64,000 nucleotides of DNA, from the NCBI GenBank assembly GCA_963706315.1, contig CAVPMA010000014.1, positions 248,001-312,000 on the forward strand. The letters run 5' to 3'. Below, one piece after another: positions 1 to 8,974 of this stretch. This DNA comes from CALMEC01 sp963706315 (lineage in GTDB: Bacteria; Actinomycetota; Thermoleophilia; Miltoncostaeales; Miltoncostaeaceae). The notes beneath the pieces were generated by a model. It was not told the DNA's origin. It saw only the letters and a list, made by a program, of their open reading frames with translations, and made no database searches. A program made the translations under genes and the position numbers. Numbering within the stretch: position 1 is the first letter of the stretch; the number at the start of each line of letters is the position of its first letter.

Positions 1-371
1 TCGCCCCGAGCGTCCTCGGCGAGGTCGGCATCCTGCCGCGCCACGCTCCGCTCATCGCGTTCCTGAAGACGGGTGAGACCCGGTTGAAGCTCGCGGACGA
101 CACCGAGCGGGTGTTCGCCACGACGGAGGGCTACCTCTCGATCGAAGAGGATCAGGTGCTGATCCTCGTCGAGCAGGCCGACGACGCAACGACGATCGAT
201 CGGGCGAGGGCCGAGGCGGCGCTGCGCCGCGCGGAGGAGACCCTCGCGAGCGTGGGCGACGACGACGTCGCGCGCGTCGCGGCCGAGAGCGCCCGCCGCC
301 GGGCCGAGAACCGCCTGCGGGTCGTCGACAGGGGCGGCACGCGCTCGAGCGGCTCCTCGGCAGGGCACTAG
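1..371 (+). CDS. atpC: F1Fo ATP synthase epsilon subunit, C-terminal part (5' end outside window)
   Basis: The frame is open from base 3 and reads GEVGILPRHAPLIAFLKTGE, the conserved beta-sandwich core of ATP synthase epsilon, which couples the gamma stalk to the F1 head and inhibits ATP hydrolysis. It is followed by an Ala/Glu/Arg-rich helical hairpin (DRARAEAALRRAEETLASVG) typical of the C-terminal domain. About 122 residues are visible, so only a short N-terminal piece is missing. The rest of the atp operon should lie to the left. The tail after the hairpin (DRGGTRSSGSSAGH) is a low-complexity extension. Identification is firm. Confidence 0.93.
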   Translation, partial: APSVLGEVGILPRHAPLIAFLKTGETRLKLADDTERVFATTEGYLSIEEDQVLILVEQADDATTIDRARAEAALRRAEETLASVGDDDVARVAAESARRRAENRLRVVDRGGTRSSGSSAGH

Positions 372-601
372 CGACCCTCGCGAGGTCCAACTTCCTCGAA
401 ACGCGGGGCCGGCGATGGGCGGCGTCTCGGTTGGTCTGATGTCTCGTCGCGCCTGGCAGGGCGGAGTCCCGGCCGCGCTTGGGCAAGGAACCGATCGCGC
501 GCTCGCACGTATTCGTCCCAGCCGGCCTTGGGTTGGATCTCCCGGCACATGTCTTGCGTCATCCGGTGCTCCGCTCGGAGTCGTCGATCTCGGTGATGCG
601 A

Positions 602-1681
602 CTATGGCGTGACGGCAACCTTGACCGAGCCCGCCTCGCGTGCCGCCATGATCTGGTAACCGGACGCAGCCTGCGCCAGTGGGAGGTCGTGGGTGAACAC
701 CGGGGAGGGATCGAGTCGGCCGGCCTCCAGCAGTGGCCAGAGATGCCGGATGTACCGTCGTGACGGGCAGACGCCGCCCCGCACCGTCAGGTTGCGCAAG
801 AAGGCCAGGTCCCACGGAACGTCGGGGGCTCCCAGGAACACCTCCATGCCGACCCAACTGACCGTGCCGCCCGGGCGAACGGTTTGGCATGCCGAGCGCA
901 TCGACTCGGCGGAGGAGATGCAGTCGATGACGGCTGCCGGACCACGCCCGTCCGTCACGTCTGTGAGGAGGTCGGCGAGCCCGTTGCCGCCGGCTGTGTT
1001 CACCTGATGGGTCGCGCCCAGCCGGGCCCCGAGCGTCAGGCGGTCGTCGTGGTGTCCCGCAAGAACGACATTCGCAGCTCCGAAGAGCCCCGCTGCTTGG
1101 CAGGCGAGGAGCCCGACGGCTCCGTCGCCGATCACCAGAACGGTGTCGCCCGGGGTCAGGCCCGCACCGGTCACGGCGTGGTAGGCGGTACAGAAGACGT
1201 CGGCGAGCGGAAGGACCTTCGTGTCGTACGCATCCTCGGCCAGGGCCTCGGGAATCGGCTCGAGTGTGCCATCGGCCAATGGGACGCGGACGTACTCGGA
1301 TTGCCCGCCCTCGACGTGGCCTCCCGCTGCCCAGAACGGCTGGAACCCGAAGCAGCCGCCCGCGATGCAGGAGGTGTAGAGCTCGGCGCGGCAGAACGCG
1401 CAGGTTCCGCAGCTGATCCAGAACGGCGCGAGGACCTTCTGGCCGACGCGCACGTTGCGCACGTCGGCGCCGACGGCCTCGACGACTCCGCAGAACTCGT
1501 GACCCAAGCGACAGCCGTCGGTGAAGCCGAAGCTCTCGCCATGATTGAAGATATGGAGATCCGAGCCGCAGATCGAGCCCTTCGTGACACGAACCAGGGC
1601 GTCAGTCGGTTCCACGATCGTCGCGTCGGGCACGGTCTCCACCTGGACGTGCCGGGGTCCGTTGAAGACGACTCCTCGCAT
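602..1681 (-). CDS. Zinc-dependent alcohol dehydrogenase (MDR superfamily)
   Basis: A 359-residue medium-chain dehydrogenase/reductase. The catalytic zinc region is visible as SICGSDLH followed by GHEFCG, and the structural zinc lobe as CGTCAFCRAELYTSC with four cysteines. The Rossmann fold starts at VIGDGAVGLLACQAAGLFGA. Length is normal for the family. The substrate cannot be told from sequence; the GxxFGFQPFW insertion after the zinc lobe and the ending SVKVAVTP fit the threonine/sorbitol-dehydrogenase-like branch that acts on small alcohols. The gene stands alone, convergent with nothing close by and divergent from the LuxR-type regulator 170 bp away, so that regulator may control it (inference). 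Confidence 0.9.
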   Translation of the reverse strand: MRGVVFNGPRHVQVETVPDATIVEPTDALVRVTKGSICGSDLHIFNHGESFGFTDGCRLGHEFCGVVEAVGADVRNVRVGQKVLAPFWISCGTCAFCRAELYTSCIAGGCFGFQPFWAAGGHVEGGQSEYVRVPLADGTLEPIPEALAEDAYDTKVLPLADVFCTAYHAVTGAGLTPGDTVLVIGDGAVGLLACQAAGLFGAANVVLAGHHDDRLTLGARLGATHQVNTAGGNGLADLLTDVTDGRGPAAVIDCISSAESMRSACQTVRPGGTVSWVGMEVFLGAPDVPWDLAFLRNLTVRGGVCPSRRYIRHLWPLLEAGRLDPSPVFTHDLPLAQAASGYQIMAAREAGSVKVAVTP

Positions 1682-1851
1682 GCCTGCCTCGCTTTCAAGA
1701 GAAGCACTGAACTTGCTCGAGGCCCACGCTAGGGCGCATCGAGTCCCCTTGCCTCAGGAGGATCCCTAGTCTCGAAGATGGCGTCTCGCACAGGGGTGCC
1801 CGAGCCGCGTACGGTTGACATCTCCACCGATCGACGCAGGAGCATCTCTCT

Positions 1852-4674
1852 ATGCCTGGGTCTCCGGGCCGACTCCACCCAGTCCCTTCTGGGCACCCCG
1901 TGCCACCGCTGCTTGGCCGAGACACCGAGCGCAGTCTGATCGCCGAGGCGCTCGGTCGAGCGCGCGACGGCGAAAGTTGTGCGCTCGCATTCGTCGGACC
2001 GCCCGGGATCGGGAAGTCGGCGCTTCTCGATGAGGCAGCTCGACTGGCTGACGGCGCGATCTTGCTTCGGGCGCGAGGCGTCGAGCAGGAAGCCGAGATG
2101 CCCTTCTCAGGCTTGCACGAGCTCTTGGGGCGAGAAAGCGCACAGCTTCGAGGCCCTCCGTCGAAAGACGCGACGACGCTCGCAGGTGCCTTCGGGGTGG
2201 GCCGCCCGGGCGGCACCGACCGGTTCGCCATCGGCCTCGCCACACTCAACCTCTTGGCCACGCTCGCCGAGGATCAACCCCTGCTTGCCCTGGTCGACGA
2301 CGCCCAATGGCTCGATGCTGCATCGCTGGAAGCGCTTCTGTTCGCTACGCGAAGACTCAAAGGGGAAGGGATCGTCGTCCTCTTCGCAGGGCGGGACCAT
2401 CTGGCCGGTCAGGCCCGCTCTGGCATCCCCGAGCATGTCGTCGGCGGCTTGGACACGGCGTCTGCGGCTCAGCTGATCGCTGCGTGGAGTGGCGACCACG
2501 CGTCACCCGAGGTCGCCGACGCCCTTGTCGCGGCAACGGGAGGCAATCCGTTGGCGCTCGGCGAGGCGGTGATGCAACTCACGCCGGAGCAATTGGCCGG
2601 GGTGGCGGCGCTGGATGACCCGCCGGCCGTGGGGCTGGGGCACGGACTCGCGTTTCAGCCCGCGATCGATGCACTGCCGGCGGCAACGAGGACCGCCCTT
2701 GCAACGCTTGCCGCGCTCGGCTCGTCCGGAGACTGTGACCTCCTCGAGGTGGTGCTCGCCCCACTCCGCCTGGGCCTCGACGATCTTGTGCCCGCAGAGG
2801 CGGCGGGAGTCGTCGCGCTCGGGGGGTCGAAGGTGGAGTTCGGCCATCCCCTGTTTCGCTCGGCCGCGTACCACGGGGTCGATCCTGGCGAGCGGCGGAA
2901 GATTCACGCCACGATTGCGCACGCTGCGGGTCCGGCACGACTCGGGGAGGCATTCGCCTGGCAGTTGGCCGCCGCGGCGATCGGACCGGATCGAGAAGCG
3001 GCCGATGCCTTGGAGGCTGTGGCGAACCGGCAACGGGCCCGGAACGGCGATATTGCGGCGTCTCGTGCGTATGCACGGTCCGCGACGCTCACCGACGACT
3101 TGCGCACAAAGCTCCGCCGCTTGACCGAAGCCGCCCGAACGGCTGAGTCGGGGGGGCATCACGCCGCCGCTGAGATACTCGTCGCGGAGGGCTTGGCCCT
3201 CGCCAAGGATGAGGAGTCCAGAGCCGACCTTTGCGCGATTCTGGCCCAGGTCGCTGCGTCACAGGGCAGGCTCTCGGCAGCACGTGACATCTTGGTCGAG
3301 CAGGCGTCGCGGCTGGAGATCTCCAATCGCCGTCGTGCCGCGGACATGCTTGTGGACGCCGCGATGCAGTCCTTGCTGTCCTTTGAGATGGATCCGGGGG
3401 TGCCCGACGCGCGCCAGGCCTTTGCGCTTGCTCAAGCGACTGGATCCGCCGAGGTCGCGAGACCCGGCATCGTTCTCGCGATGGTCCTCCTCGGGCGGCT
3501 GCAAGAGGCCGAAAGCGATCTCGATCGGTGGCAGCAGCAGGTGCAGACGTCGCAGGCGCCCGAGGAGCCAACCCAACACGCGCTCGTGCTCGCTCGATTG
3601 CTTGTCTGGACCGAGCGGATCACAGCCGCTCGTAGCGTGGTCGATCGGCTCGCGGCGGCCGCCCGTGAACAGGCCCCATCGGACTTGCCGCAGATACTCG
3701 AGGTTGCGGCGGACCTCGAATGGCGAGCAGGGCGCTGGGCCCACGGTCACGCTGCCGCGGGCGAGGGAGTCGAACTGGCGGAGCAAATGAATCAGCGGCT
3801 CGCGTTGATCCGCTGTCTCGCCGTGCGGGCCAGATATGACGCGGCGACAGGGCGAGAGGACGATTGCCTCGAGGCGGCGCGGCGAATCGCCGATCTGCGG
3901 AACGATCTGGATCAGGAACCTTGGACACGTGGACTGGAGGACCCGGCACTTGGGCTTCTCGCCATGACCGCTGGTGATCCAGAGGCAGCGGCGGCGCGGT
4001 TCGAGGCGTGCGTCGAGCTCGCAAATCAGCGGCAGGTGCGCGATCCGGGCGCGGCGCCCCACATTGGCGACCTCATCGAAGCCCTGATGATGGTCGGGCG
4101 CCCCCTGGAAGCCGAGCGCTTTCTCATGAGGCTTCAGCAGCGGGCCGACGAGGTCAACCGCGTCAGCGCCCGGGCGATCGTGGCTCGCTGCCGAGGTTTG
4201 CTCGTCGATGACTCGGCTGTTGAGGAGGCGTTCGCGGGAGCCCTGCGGGAACACGCTCGCTCACCCCAGCCGTTCGAGATCGCTCGCACGCATCTCTTGC
4301 TTGGCGAGCGTCGCCGTCGTATCGGACGACGTGGAGATGCGAGAGAGCCGTTGCGTTCGGCACTCTCGGGTTTCGAGGCGCTGGGAGCTGCGCCGTGGGC
4401 GGCCCGGGCGCGGGCAGAGCTTCGTGCGACGGGAGTTACGGTCCGGGCGCGCCGCACGGCTTCGATGGAGCTGACCGCCCAAGAGCTCAGGGTCGCGCTT
4501 GTGGTCGCCGATGGTGCGACGAACCGCGAGGCCGCGGCCGCGCTCTTTCTCAGTGTGAAGACGGTGGAGTACCACCTGACGAAGGTCTACGAGAAGTTGG
4601 GTGCCCGGACGCGCACGCAGATGGCTCGGCTGTTACGGGGCGAAGCGTCGCATGCACCCAATCGTCAGAGCTGA
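1852..4674 (+). CDS. Large ATPase regulator with C-terminal LuxR HTH (LAL/MalT-like)
   Basis: A 940-residue STAND-type transcriptional regulator. Walker A is GPPGIGKS at about residues 49-56, Walker B is LLALVDDAQWLD near 144-155, the middle 500 residues form a helical TPR-like sensor region, and the C-terminal 60 residues are a LuxR helix-turn-helix (LTAQELRVALVVADGATNRE then VKTVEYHLTKVYEKLG). Proteins of this build switch on promoters when ATP and an unknown ligand bind. The ATG at 1852 follows CAGGAGC nine bases upstream, and a TTGACA lies at 1815. It is divergent from the zinc alcohol dehydrogenase. A second regulator of the same architecture lies at 37-39.7 kb but is not a close copy. 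Confidence 0.9.
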   Translation: MPGSPGRLHPVPSGHPVPPLLGRDTERSLIAEALGRARDGESCALAFVGPPGIGKSALLDEAARLADGAILLRARGVEQEAEMPFSGLHELLGRESAQLRGPPSKDATTLAGAFGVGRPGGTDRFAIGLATLNLLATLAEDQPLLALVDDAQWLDAASLEALLFATRRLKGEGIVVLFAGRDHLAGQARSGIPEHVVGGLDTASAAQLIAAWSGDHASPEVADALVAATGGNPLALGEAVMQLTPEQLAGVAALDDPPAVGLGHGLAFQPAIDALPAATRTALATLAALGSSGDCDLLEVVLAPLRLGLDDLVPAEAAGVVALGGSKVEFGHPLFRSAAYHGVDPGERRKIHATIAHAAGPARLGEAFAWQLAAAAIGPDREAADALEAVANRQRARNGDIAASRAYARSATLTDDLRTKLRRLTEAARTAESGGHHAAAEILVAEGLALAKDEESRADLCAILAQVAASQGRLSAARDILVEQASRLEISNRRRAADMLVDAAMQSLLSFEMDPGVPDARQAFALAQATGSAEVARPGIVLAMVLLGRLQEAESDLDRWQQQVQTSQAPEEPTQHALVLARLLVWTERITAARSVVDRLAAAAREQAPSDLPQILEVAADLEWRAGRWAHGHAAAGEGVELAEQMNQRLALIRCLAVRARYDAATGREDDCLEAARRIADLRNDLDQEPWTRGLEDPALGLLAMTAGDPEAAAARFEACVELANQRQVRDPGAAPHIGDLIEALMMVGRPLEAERFLMRLQQRADEVNRVSARAIVARCRGLLVDDSAVEEAFAGALREHARSPQPFEIARTHLLLGERRRRIGRRGDAREPLRSALSGFEALGAAPWAARARAELRATGVTVRARRTASMELTAQELRVALVVADGATNREAAAALFLSVKTVEYHLTKVYEKLGARTRTQMARLLRGEASHAPNRQS

Positions 4675-4694
4675 CGTGTTCGGTCCAGGGCCGC

Positions 4695-5927
4695 TCAAGC
4701 GAGCAGCGGTTCTCCGAGAAAGCTGCCGGGTTCGGGTGGGCCAGGCAGCGCGAAGAAGTACCCGCCTCCCTCGGGGAGGATGTACTCCTCGAGGCGCTCG
4801 CCGTTCAGCCGGCGCTGCACGGCGAGGAAGCCGCGCTCGATGCTTCGCTGGTAGCTCACGAACGCGAGGCCCTGGTCGAGACGTCCGGCGTCGTCGTAGC
4901 CGCGGGTGTACGAGAACCCCCGGCGCAGGATGGGGTTCACGGTGGCACCGCCGGTGCGGGGGTTTGCGCGGCGGATGTGGGCGTCGAGCGAGATCCGCGC
5001 GCCCTCGGGGTCGGACGGGTAGTCGGGATCGTCGGTCTCACGGCGCATCCCGAGCGGGGCGCCTGAGAGCTTGTGGCGGCCGATGATCGACTCCTGCTCT
5101 GCGAGTGCCGTGCGGTCCCAGAACTCGACGAACATCCGGATGACCCGTACCACGTGGTACGACCCGCCGGTGGTCCAGTCCGGCTCGCCGTCGTCCGCGC
5201 CGACCCAGACGTGCCGGTCCATGACGGTGACGTCCGACGAATCGATGTTCGCGGTGCCGTCGACGAACCCCATGAGGTTGCGCCCGGAGCCGGTTCCGCC
5301 GTGCGACGGGTGGGCGCGGCGGTTGTAGCCGTCGAGGACCCACCGCAGCACCAGGCCGCGGCGGGTGCGCCGCATGAGCTGCCGGAGCGCGAAGATGACG
5401 GTGTCCTGGTGTTCCGCGTGGATCGTGAGCAGCAGGTCCCCGTGGCTTCGGTCGGGGTCCAGGCGGTCGTTCGAGACGAACGGCATCTTCACGAGCTCCT
5501 TCGGGCGCCGGGCCGCGAGCCCCCAACGTTCGTCGAACATTGAGGCCCCAACGCTCACGACGACCGAGAGATCGTCGGCGGCCGGTTCGGCTCCGAGGAT
5601 CCCGGAGTCCGTCGGTGGGTAGGACGGATCGCGCTGTTGCGGCGGACGTCCCGACATCAACCCCTCGATCTCGTCGCTGAGGTCGCGCAGCAGGTCGCGG
5701 AGGCCGGCACGGTTCGACGCCACCACCGTGAAGGCGGCAAGCAGGCCGACCGCCGGAGTGGGCTGCGCTGCGATGCCGTTCTGATGAGGTCCATGGAACG
5801 GGACGAAGCGTGACGCCGCCTCGGCCCGGTCGTCACCGAGTCCGATCGCGGTGGCGAGCCCCGCGCCAGCGGCGACCCCGCCGGCGCCGACCAGGAACGA
5901 GCGACGTGAAAGCCTGGGCGCAGGCAC
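4695..5927 (-). CDS. efeB: Dyp-type haem peroxidase, Tat-exported (EfeB)
   Basis: A 410-residue dye-decolourising peroxidase. The GTG start at 5927 is chosen because it gives a twin-arginine signal, RLSRRSFLVGAGGVAAGAGL, and because it overlaps the efeO stop codon by one base (TAGTG). The family GxxDG motif is GFVDGTAN, with the distal Asp, and the proximal haem His is in LDAHIRRANPR. In EfeUOB systems this exported enzyme works with EfeO in iron acquisition; oxidation of ferrous iron or removal of iron from haem have both been proposed. An open frame runs on upstream of the GTG but it lies inside efeO and is a shadow. No efeU permease is next to it. Confidence 0.92.
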   Translation of the reverse strand: MPAPRLSRRSFLVGAGGVAAGAGLATAIGLGDDRAEAASRFVPFHGPHQNGIAAQPTPAVGLLAAFTVVASNRAGLRDLLRDLSDEIEGLMSGRPPQQRDPSYPPTDSGILGAEPAADDLSVVVSVGASMFDERWGLAARRPKELVKMPFVSNDRLDPDRSHGDLLLTIHAEHQDTVIFALRQLMRRTRRGLVLRWVLDGYNRRAHPSHGGTGSGRNLMGFVDGTANIDSSDVTVMDRHVWVGADDGEPDWTTGGSYHVVRVIRMFVEFWDRTALAEQESIIGRHKLSGAPLGMRRETDDPDYPSDPEGARISLDAHIRRANPRTGGATVNPILRRGFSYTRGYDDAGRLDQGLAFVSYQRSIERGFLAVQRRLNGERLEEYILPEGGGYFFALPGPPEPGSFLGEPLLA

Positions 5928-6817
5928 TAGGTCAGGTCCAGTGCACCGGGCACCAGGGCGAGCTGCTCCGAGAGGGCCGCAAGCTGCGCCTTCAGCTCGT
6001 CGCGCTGGGCGCTCGTGATCGTGGTCGCCGGGCAACGGGGGGAGGGGTACGAGTCGTCCTCGAGGCAGTAGTTCACGTAGCCCTCGCCCTTCTTGAACTG
6101 GGCGAGCGACGCCGTGACGTCCGAGAAGTTCGCCGAGATGATCTGGACGAGCTCCGGGTTCGTCGCCTGCAGGGCCGGCGTGAGCACCTTCACGACCTCC
6201 TTCGACCCATCGATGTTGGCGTCGATGTCGACGAAGTCGGTCTTGGCGTACCGGTTCTCCTCGCCGGTGATCTTGCCCTCGCTGACCTCCTCGACGAGCT
6301 CGGCGGCGCCCCGGGCGAGGGTCACCGCCGGCAGGTCGATGGTGCCGATCTGCCGGGTCAACGTCGCCAGGTCCGCGTCCAGCCCATCGGCGAACGGCAC
6401 AGCGGCATCCGTGCTGCCGTCGACGAAGAGGATGTGCTCGATGCGGTGCCAACCGGTGAACGCCGGGTCATCGGTTCCCTCGAAGTCGTCGACCCGCGCG
6501 TCCAGCTTGCCGTCGAGCTCCTCGACTGCCGACGCGATCGGCTCGATGCGCTCCCAGCCGACCCGACCCGCGGGATATGCGGCCCGGGCTGCGGCGAGGT
6601 CGCCGGAGCGGATTGCCGCGGTCATGACCTTCGTCTTGGCGGTGCTGTCCGCAACCTGCTCGGCCAGGTACGTGCGGTAATCCCGCACGGCCTGCTGGAC
6701 GAGCGCGGAATCATTGCCGCCCCCGGTCGTGATGGGCGCCTGGGCTTCGTCGTCGCCCCCGCACGCCGTGAGCGCGAGCACTCCCGTGGCGACGGCGGCC
6801 AGGAGGGCCGCCCTCAT
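5927..6817 (-). CDS. efeO: Iron-uptake lipoprotein EfeO (imelysin/M75 domain)
   Basis: A 296-residue exported protein with lipoprotein signal MRAALLAAVATGVLALTAC (lipobox LTAC, Cys19). The M75/imelysin domain follows; the conserved metal-site segment is GWHRIEHILF (HxxE type), and DFVDIDANIDGSKEVV matches the EfeO C-terminal helices. The cupredoxin domain present in long EfeO proteins is absent. It binds iron at the outer face of the membrane and is thought to feed EfeU and cooperate with EfeB. It is translationally coupled to efeB downstream. The start at 6817 was picked over upstream in-frame codons because it opens the signal peptide. An 18-bp palindrome lies about 90 bp upstream. Confidence 0.9.
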   Translation of the reverse strand: MRAALLAAVATGVLALTACGGDDEAQAPITTGGGNDSALVQQAVRDYRTYLAEQVADSTAKTKVMTAAIRSGDLAAARAAYPAGRVGWERIEPIASAVEELDGKLDARVDDFEGTDDPAFTGWHRIEHILFVDGSTDAAVPFADGLDADLATLTRQIGTIDLPAVTLARGAAELVEEVSEGKITGEENRYAKTDFVDIDANIDGSKEVVKVLTPALQATNPELVQIISANFSDVTASLAQFKKGEGYVNYCLEDDSYPSPRCPATTITSAQRDELKAQLAALSEQLALVPGALDLT

Positions 6818-6908
6818 TGCGGGAGACGGGGCCTGCTGGGCGCGTGCTGCACTGAGTGTCCTTTCGGCATCTTGGCGGCCAGGAGCGTATCGACATCCAG
6901 ACAAGAAA

Positions 6909-6926
6909 TGCAAGGCCGGCCTTACA
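6909..6926. promoter_or_regulatory. Inverted repeat between efeO and ada-alkA, candidate operator
   Basis: TGCAAGGCCGGCCTTACA is an 18-bp inverted repeat with a single mismatched pair and a perfect 12-bp core (AAGGCCGGCCTT). It lies in the divergent 200-bp region between efeO and the ada-alkA gene. It does not match the 19-bp IdeR/DtxR or Fur consensus, so an iron regulator is not shown. It could serve either gene. Confidence 0.35.
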
Positions 6927-7015
6927 CATACCCTCGCTGATCGTATCGTGGGGTGCTGGACGCCACTGTCCGATTTCCGCCAGACGCCGGCCACCGCGTG
7001 CGCAATGATGGACTC

Positions 7016-8467
7016 GTGATCCCCGAACGCGAGCAATGCATCCGGGCCTGCCAGAGCCGCGACGCGCGGTTCGACGGCTGGTTCATCGTCGGCGTCGCGT
7101 CGACGGGCATCTACTGCCGCCCGTCATGCCCGACCCCGGTGCAGCCAAAGCCGAAGAACATGCGCTTCTACGCGTCGGCCGCCGCGGCCCAGCGCGCGGG
7201 GTTCCGTGCCTGCAAGCGCTGCCGCCCCGACGCCTCGCCCGGCTCCCCCGAGTGGAACGTCCGGGCCGATCTGGTGGCGCGCGCGATGCGGCTCATCGCC
7301 GACGGCGCCGTCGATCGCGAGGGGGTGCCCGGCCTCGCCCGCAGGCTGGCGGTGTCGGACCGGCACCTCAACCGGCTGCTCATCGGCGAGCTTGGCGCCG
7401 GGCCGCTCGCGCTCGCACGGGCACAGCGCGCTCAGACGGCCCGCGTGCTCATTGAGACGACGGCCATGCCGTTCACCGAGGTCGCGCTCGCGGCCGGGTT
7501 CAGGAGCGTCCGGCAGTTCAACGACACGATCCGTGAGGTCTTCGCCGCCCGTCCCGGCGAGCTCCGGCGTGCGCGGGCCGGCGGGACATCACCCGCGCCC
7601 GGCGCCGTCACCGTTCGGCTGCCCTACCGCCATCCCTACGACGCGGGAACGCTCCTGCGGTTCCTCGGCGACCGGGCGGTCGCCGGGGTGGAGGAGTGGG
7701 GCGGCGAGACGTTCCGGCGCACGCTCGACCTGCCGAACGGCCGCGGGATCGTGGCGCTCCGCGTGGACGACGGGCACGTCGCGTGCGCCCTCCAGCTCGA
7801 CTCGGTAGCCGACACCCAAGCGGCCGTCCAGCGGTGCCGGCGCCTGCTCGACCTCGACGCGGACCCGGTCGCCATCGCCGACGTGCTCCGCGCCGACGAG
7901 GTCATCGGTGGGCTCGTCGCCCGTCGGCCGGGACTCCGGTCGCCCGGTGCGGTCGACGGCACCGAGGCGCTCGTTCGGGCCGTCGTCGGGCAGCAGGTGT
8001 CCGTCGCCGGCGCACGCACCGTGCTCGGGCGCATCGCCGCGCGGCTCGGCGACACCGTCGACGACGCCGGCGGCTCGCTCACCGCGACGTTCCCGTCCGC
8101 AGCGGCGATCGCGGAGGCTCCCGACGACGCGCTGCCGATACCGGCGGTGCGACGGCGAGCCTTGCGGGACGCGTCCCGCCTCGTGGCGAGCGGCGAGCTC
8201 GAAATCGACGCCGGCGGCGACCGGGACGCCGTACGCCACGGGCTCGTCAGCGTGGCCGGCATCGGACCGTGGACCGCCGAGTACGTCGCGATGCGCGCGC
8301 TCGGTGACCCCGACGCGTTTCCCGCCAGCGATCTTGGCGTGCGTCGGGCGCTTGCGCGCCTCGGTGCCGGAACCTCGCCGCGCGAGGTGGCGCACCTCGC
8401 GGATCGTTGGCGCCCCTGGCGCGCCTACGCCACCCATCATCTGTGGACGACCCTTGGAGGTGACTGA
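7016..8467 (+). CDS. Ada-type regulator fused to AlkA 3-methyladenine DNA glycosylase
   Basis: A 483-residue fusion. The N-terminus carries the Ada zinc domain (YCRPSCP and CKRC supply four Cys, the first being the methyl-phosphotriester acceptor). An AraC-type helix-turn-helix follows (residues about 85-180), then an AlkA N-domain and a helix-hairpin-helix DNA glycosylase with VSVAGIGPWTAEY and the catalytic Asp in FPASDLGVRRAL. The protein senses methylated phosphates, activates repair genes and itself excises alkylated purines. The GTG at 7016 is the best start; the frame is open further upstream. It overlaps the ogt start (TGATG), so the two are co-translated. Confidence 0.93.
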   Translation: MIPEREQCIRACQSRDARFDGWFIVGVASTGIYCRPSCPTPVQPKPKNMRFYASAAAAQRAGFRACKRCRPDASPGSPEWNVRADLVARAMRLIADGAVDREGVPGLARRLAVSDRHLNRLLIGELGAGPLALARAQRAQTARVLIETTAMPFTEVALAAGFRSVRQFNDTIREVFAARPGELRRARAGGTSPAPGAVTVRLPYRHPYDAGTLLRFLGDRAVAGVEEWGGETFRRTLDLPNGRGIVALRVDDGHVACALQLDSVADTQAAVQRCRRLLDLDADPVAIADVLRADEVIGGLVARRPGLRSPGAVDGTEALVRAVVGQQVSVAGARTVLGRIAARLGDTVDDAGGSLTATFPSAAAIAEAPDDALPIPAVRRRALRDASRLVASGELEIDAGGDRDAVRHGLVSVAGIGPWTAEYVAMRALGDPDAFPASDLGVRRALARLGAGTSPREVAHLADRWRPWRAYATHHLWTTLGGD

Positions 8468-8961
8468 TGCTCCACCAGACCACCATGCAGACGCCGATCG
8501 GCGAGCTCGTGCTCGTCGCATCCGACAGCGCGCTCAGGGAGATCCGGCTGCCGCTCGGCACGCGTCCCGCCCGGCGCGCCGATGAGGAGGCCGAAACGCC
8601 GGTCCTCGCCGAGACCCGTCGCCAGCTCGACGAGTACTTCCGGGGTGAGCGGCGCGACTTCGACCTTCCCCTCGATGTCGACGGCAGCCCGTTCCAGCGC
8701 GAGGTGTGGGACGCGCTCGTGCGGATCCCGTACGGGGCGACCGAGAGCTACGGCCAGCTCGCCGAACGGGTCGGCAGGCCGGGAGCCGCGCGCGCCGTCG
8801 GCGGGGCCAATGGACGCAACCCGCTGCCGATCATCGTGCCGTGTCATCGGGTGATCGGCGCGAGCGGGGCGCTCACCGGCTACGGCGGGCCGAGCCGGGA
8901 GGGCATCGCGATGAAGCGCTGGCTGATCGACCACGAGACCGCGGCCGCCGCAGCCGAGTAG
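8467..8961 (+). CDS. ogt: Methylated-DNA--protein-cysteine methyltransferase
   Basis: A 164-residue O6-alkylguanine alkyltransferase that repairs O6-methylguanine by irreversible transfer to its own cysteine. The active-site motif PCHRVIG is intact, preceded by the Asn hinge in GGANGRNPLPIIV and the DNA-binding helix SYGQLAERVGRPGAARAVG. Length is normal for a one-domain Ogt. It overlaps the Ada-AlkA stop by one base, and the pair forms a compact adaptive-response operon in which the upstream gene supplies both activator and glycosylase. Confidence 0.95.
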   Translation: MLHQTTMQTPIGELVLVASDSALREIRLPLGTRPARRADEEAETPVLAETRRQLDEYFRGERRDFDLPLDVDGSPFQREVWDALVRIPYGATESYGQLAERVGRPGAARAVGGANGRNPLPIIVPCHRVIGASGALTGYGGPSREGIAMKRWLIDHETAAAAAE

Positions 8962-8974
8962 GGTGCGGGGTCGC

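Noticed and set aside
5928..6452. N-terminal extension of the EfeB frame by 175 residues
   Set aside because: Arg/Pro-rich shadow of efeO; the Tat signal after GTG 5927 marks the true start.
6909..6926. IdeR/DtxR iron box upstream of efeO
   Set aside because: Arm spacing and centre do not fit the 19-bp consensus; kept only as an unidentified palindrome.
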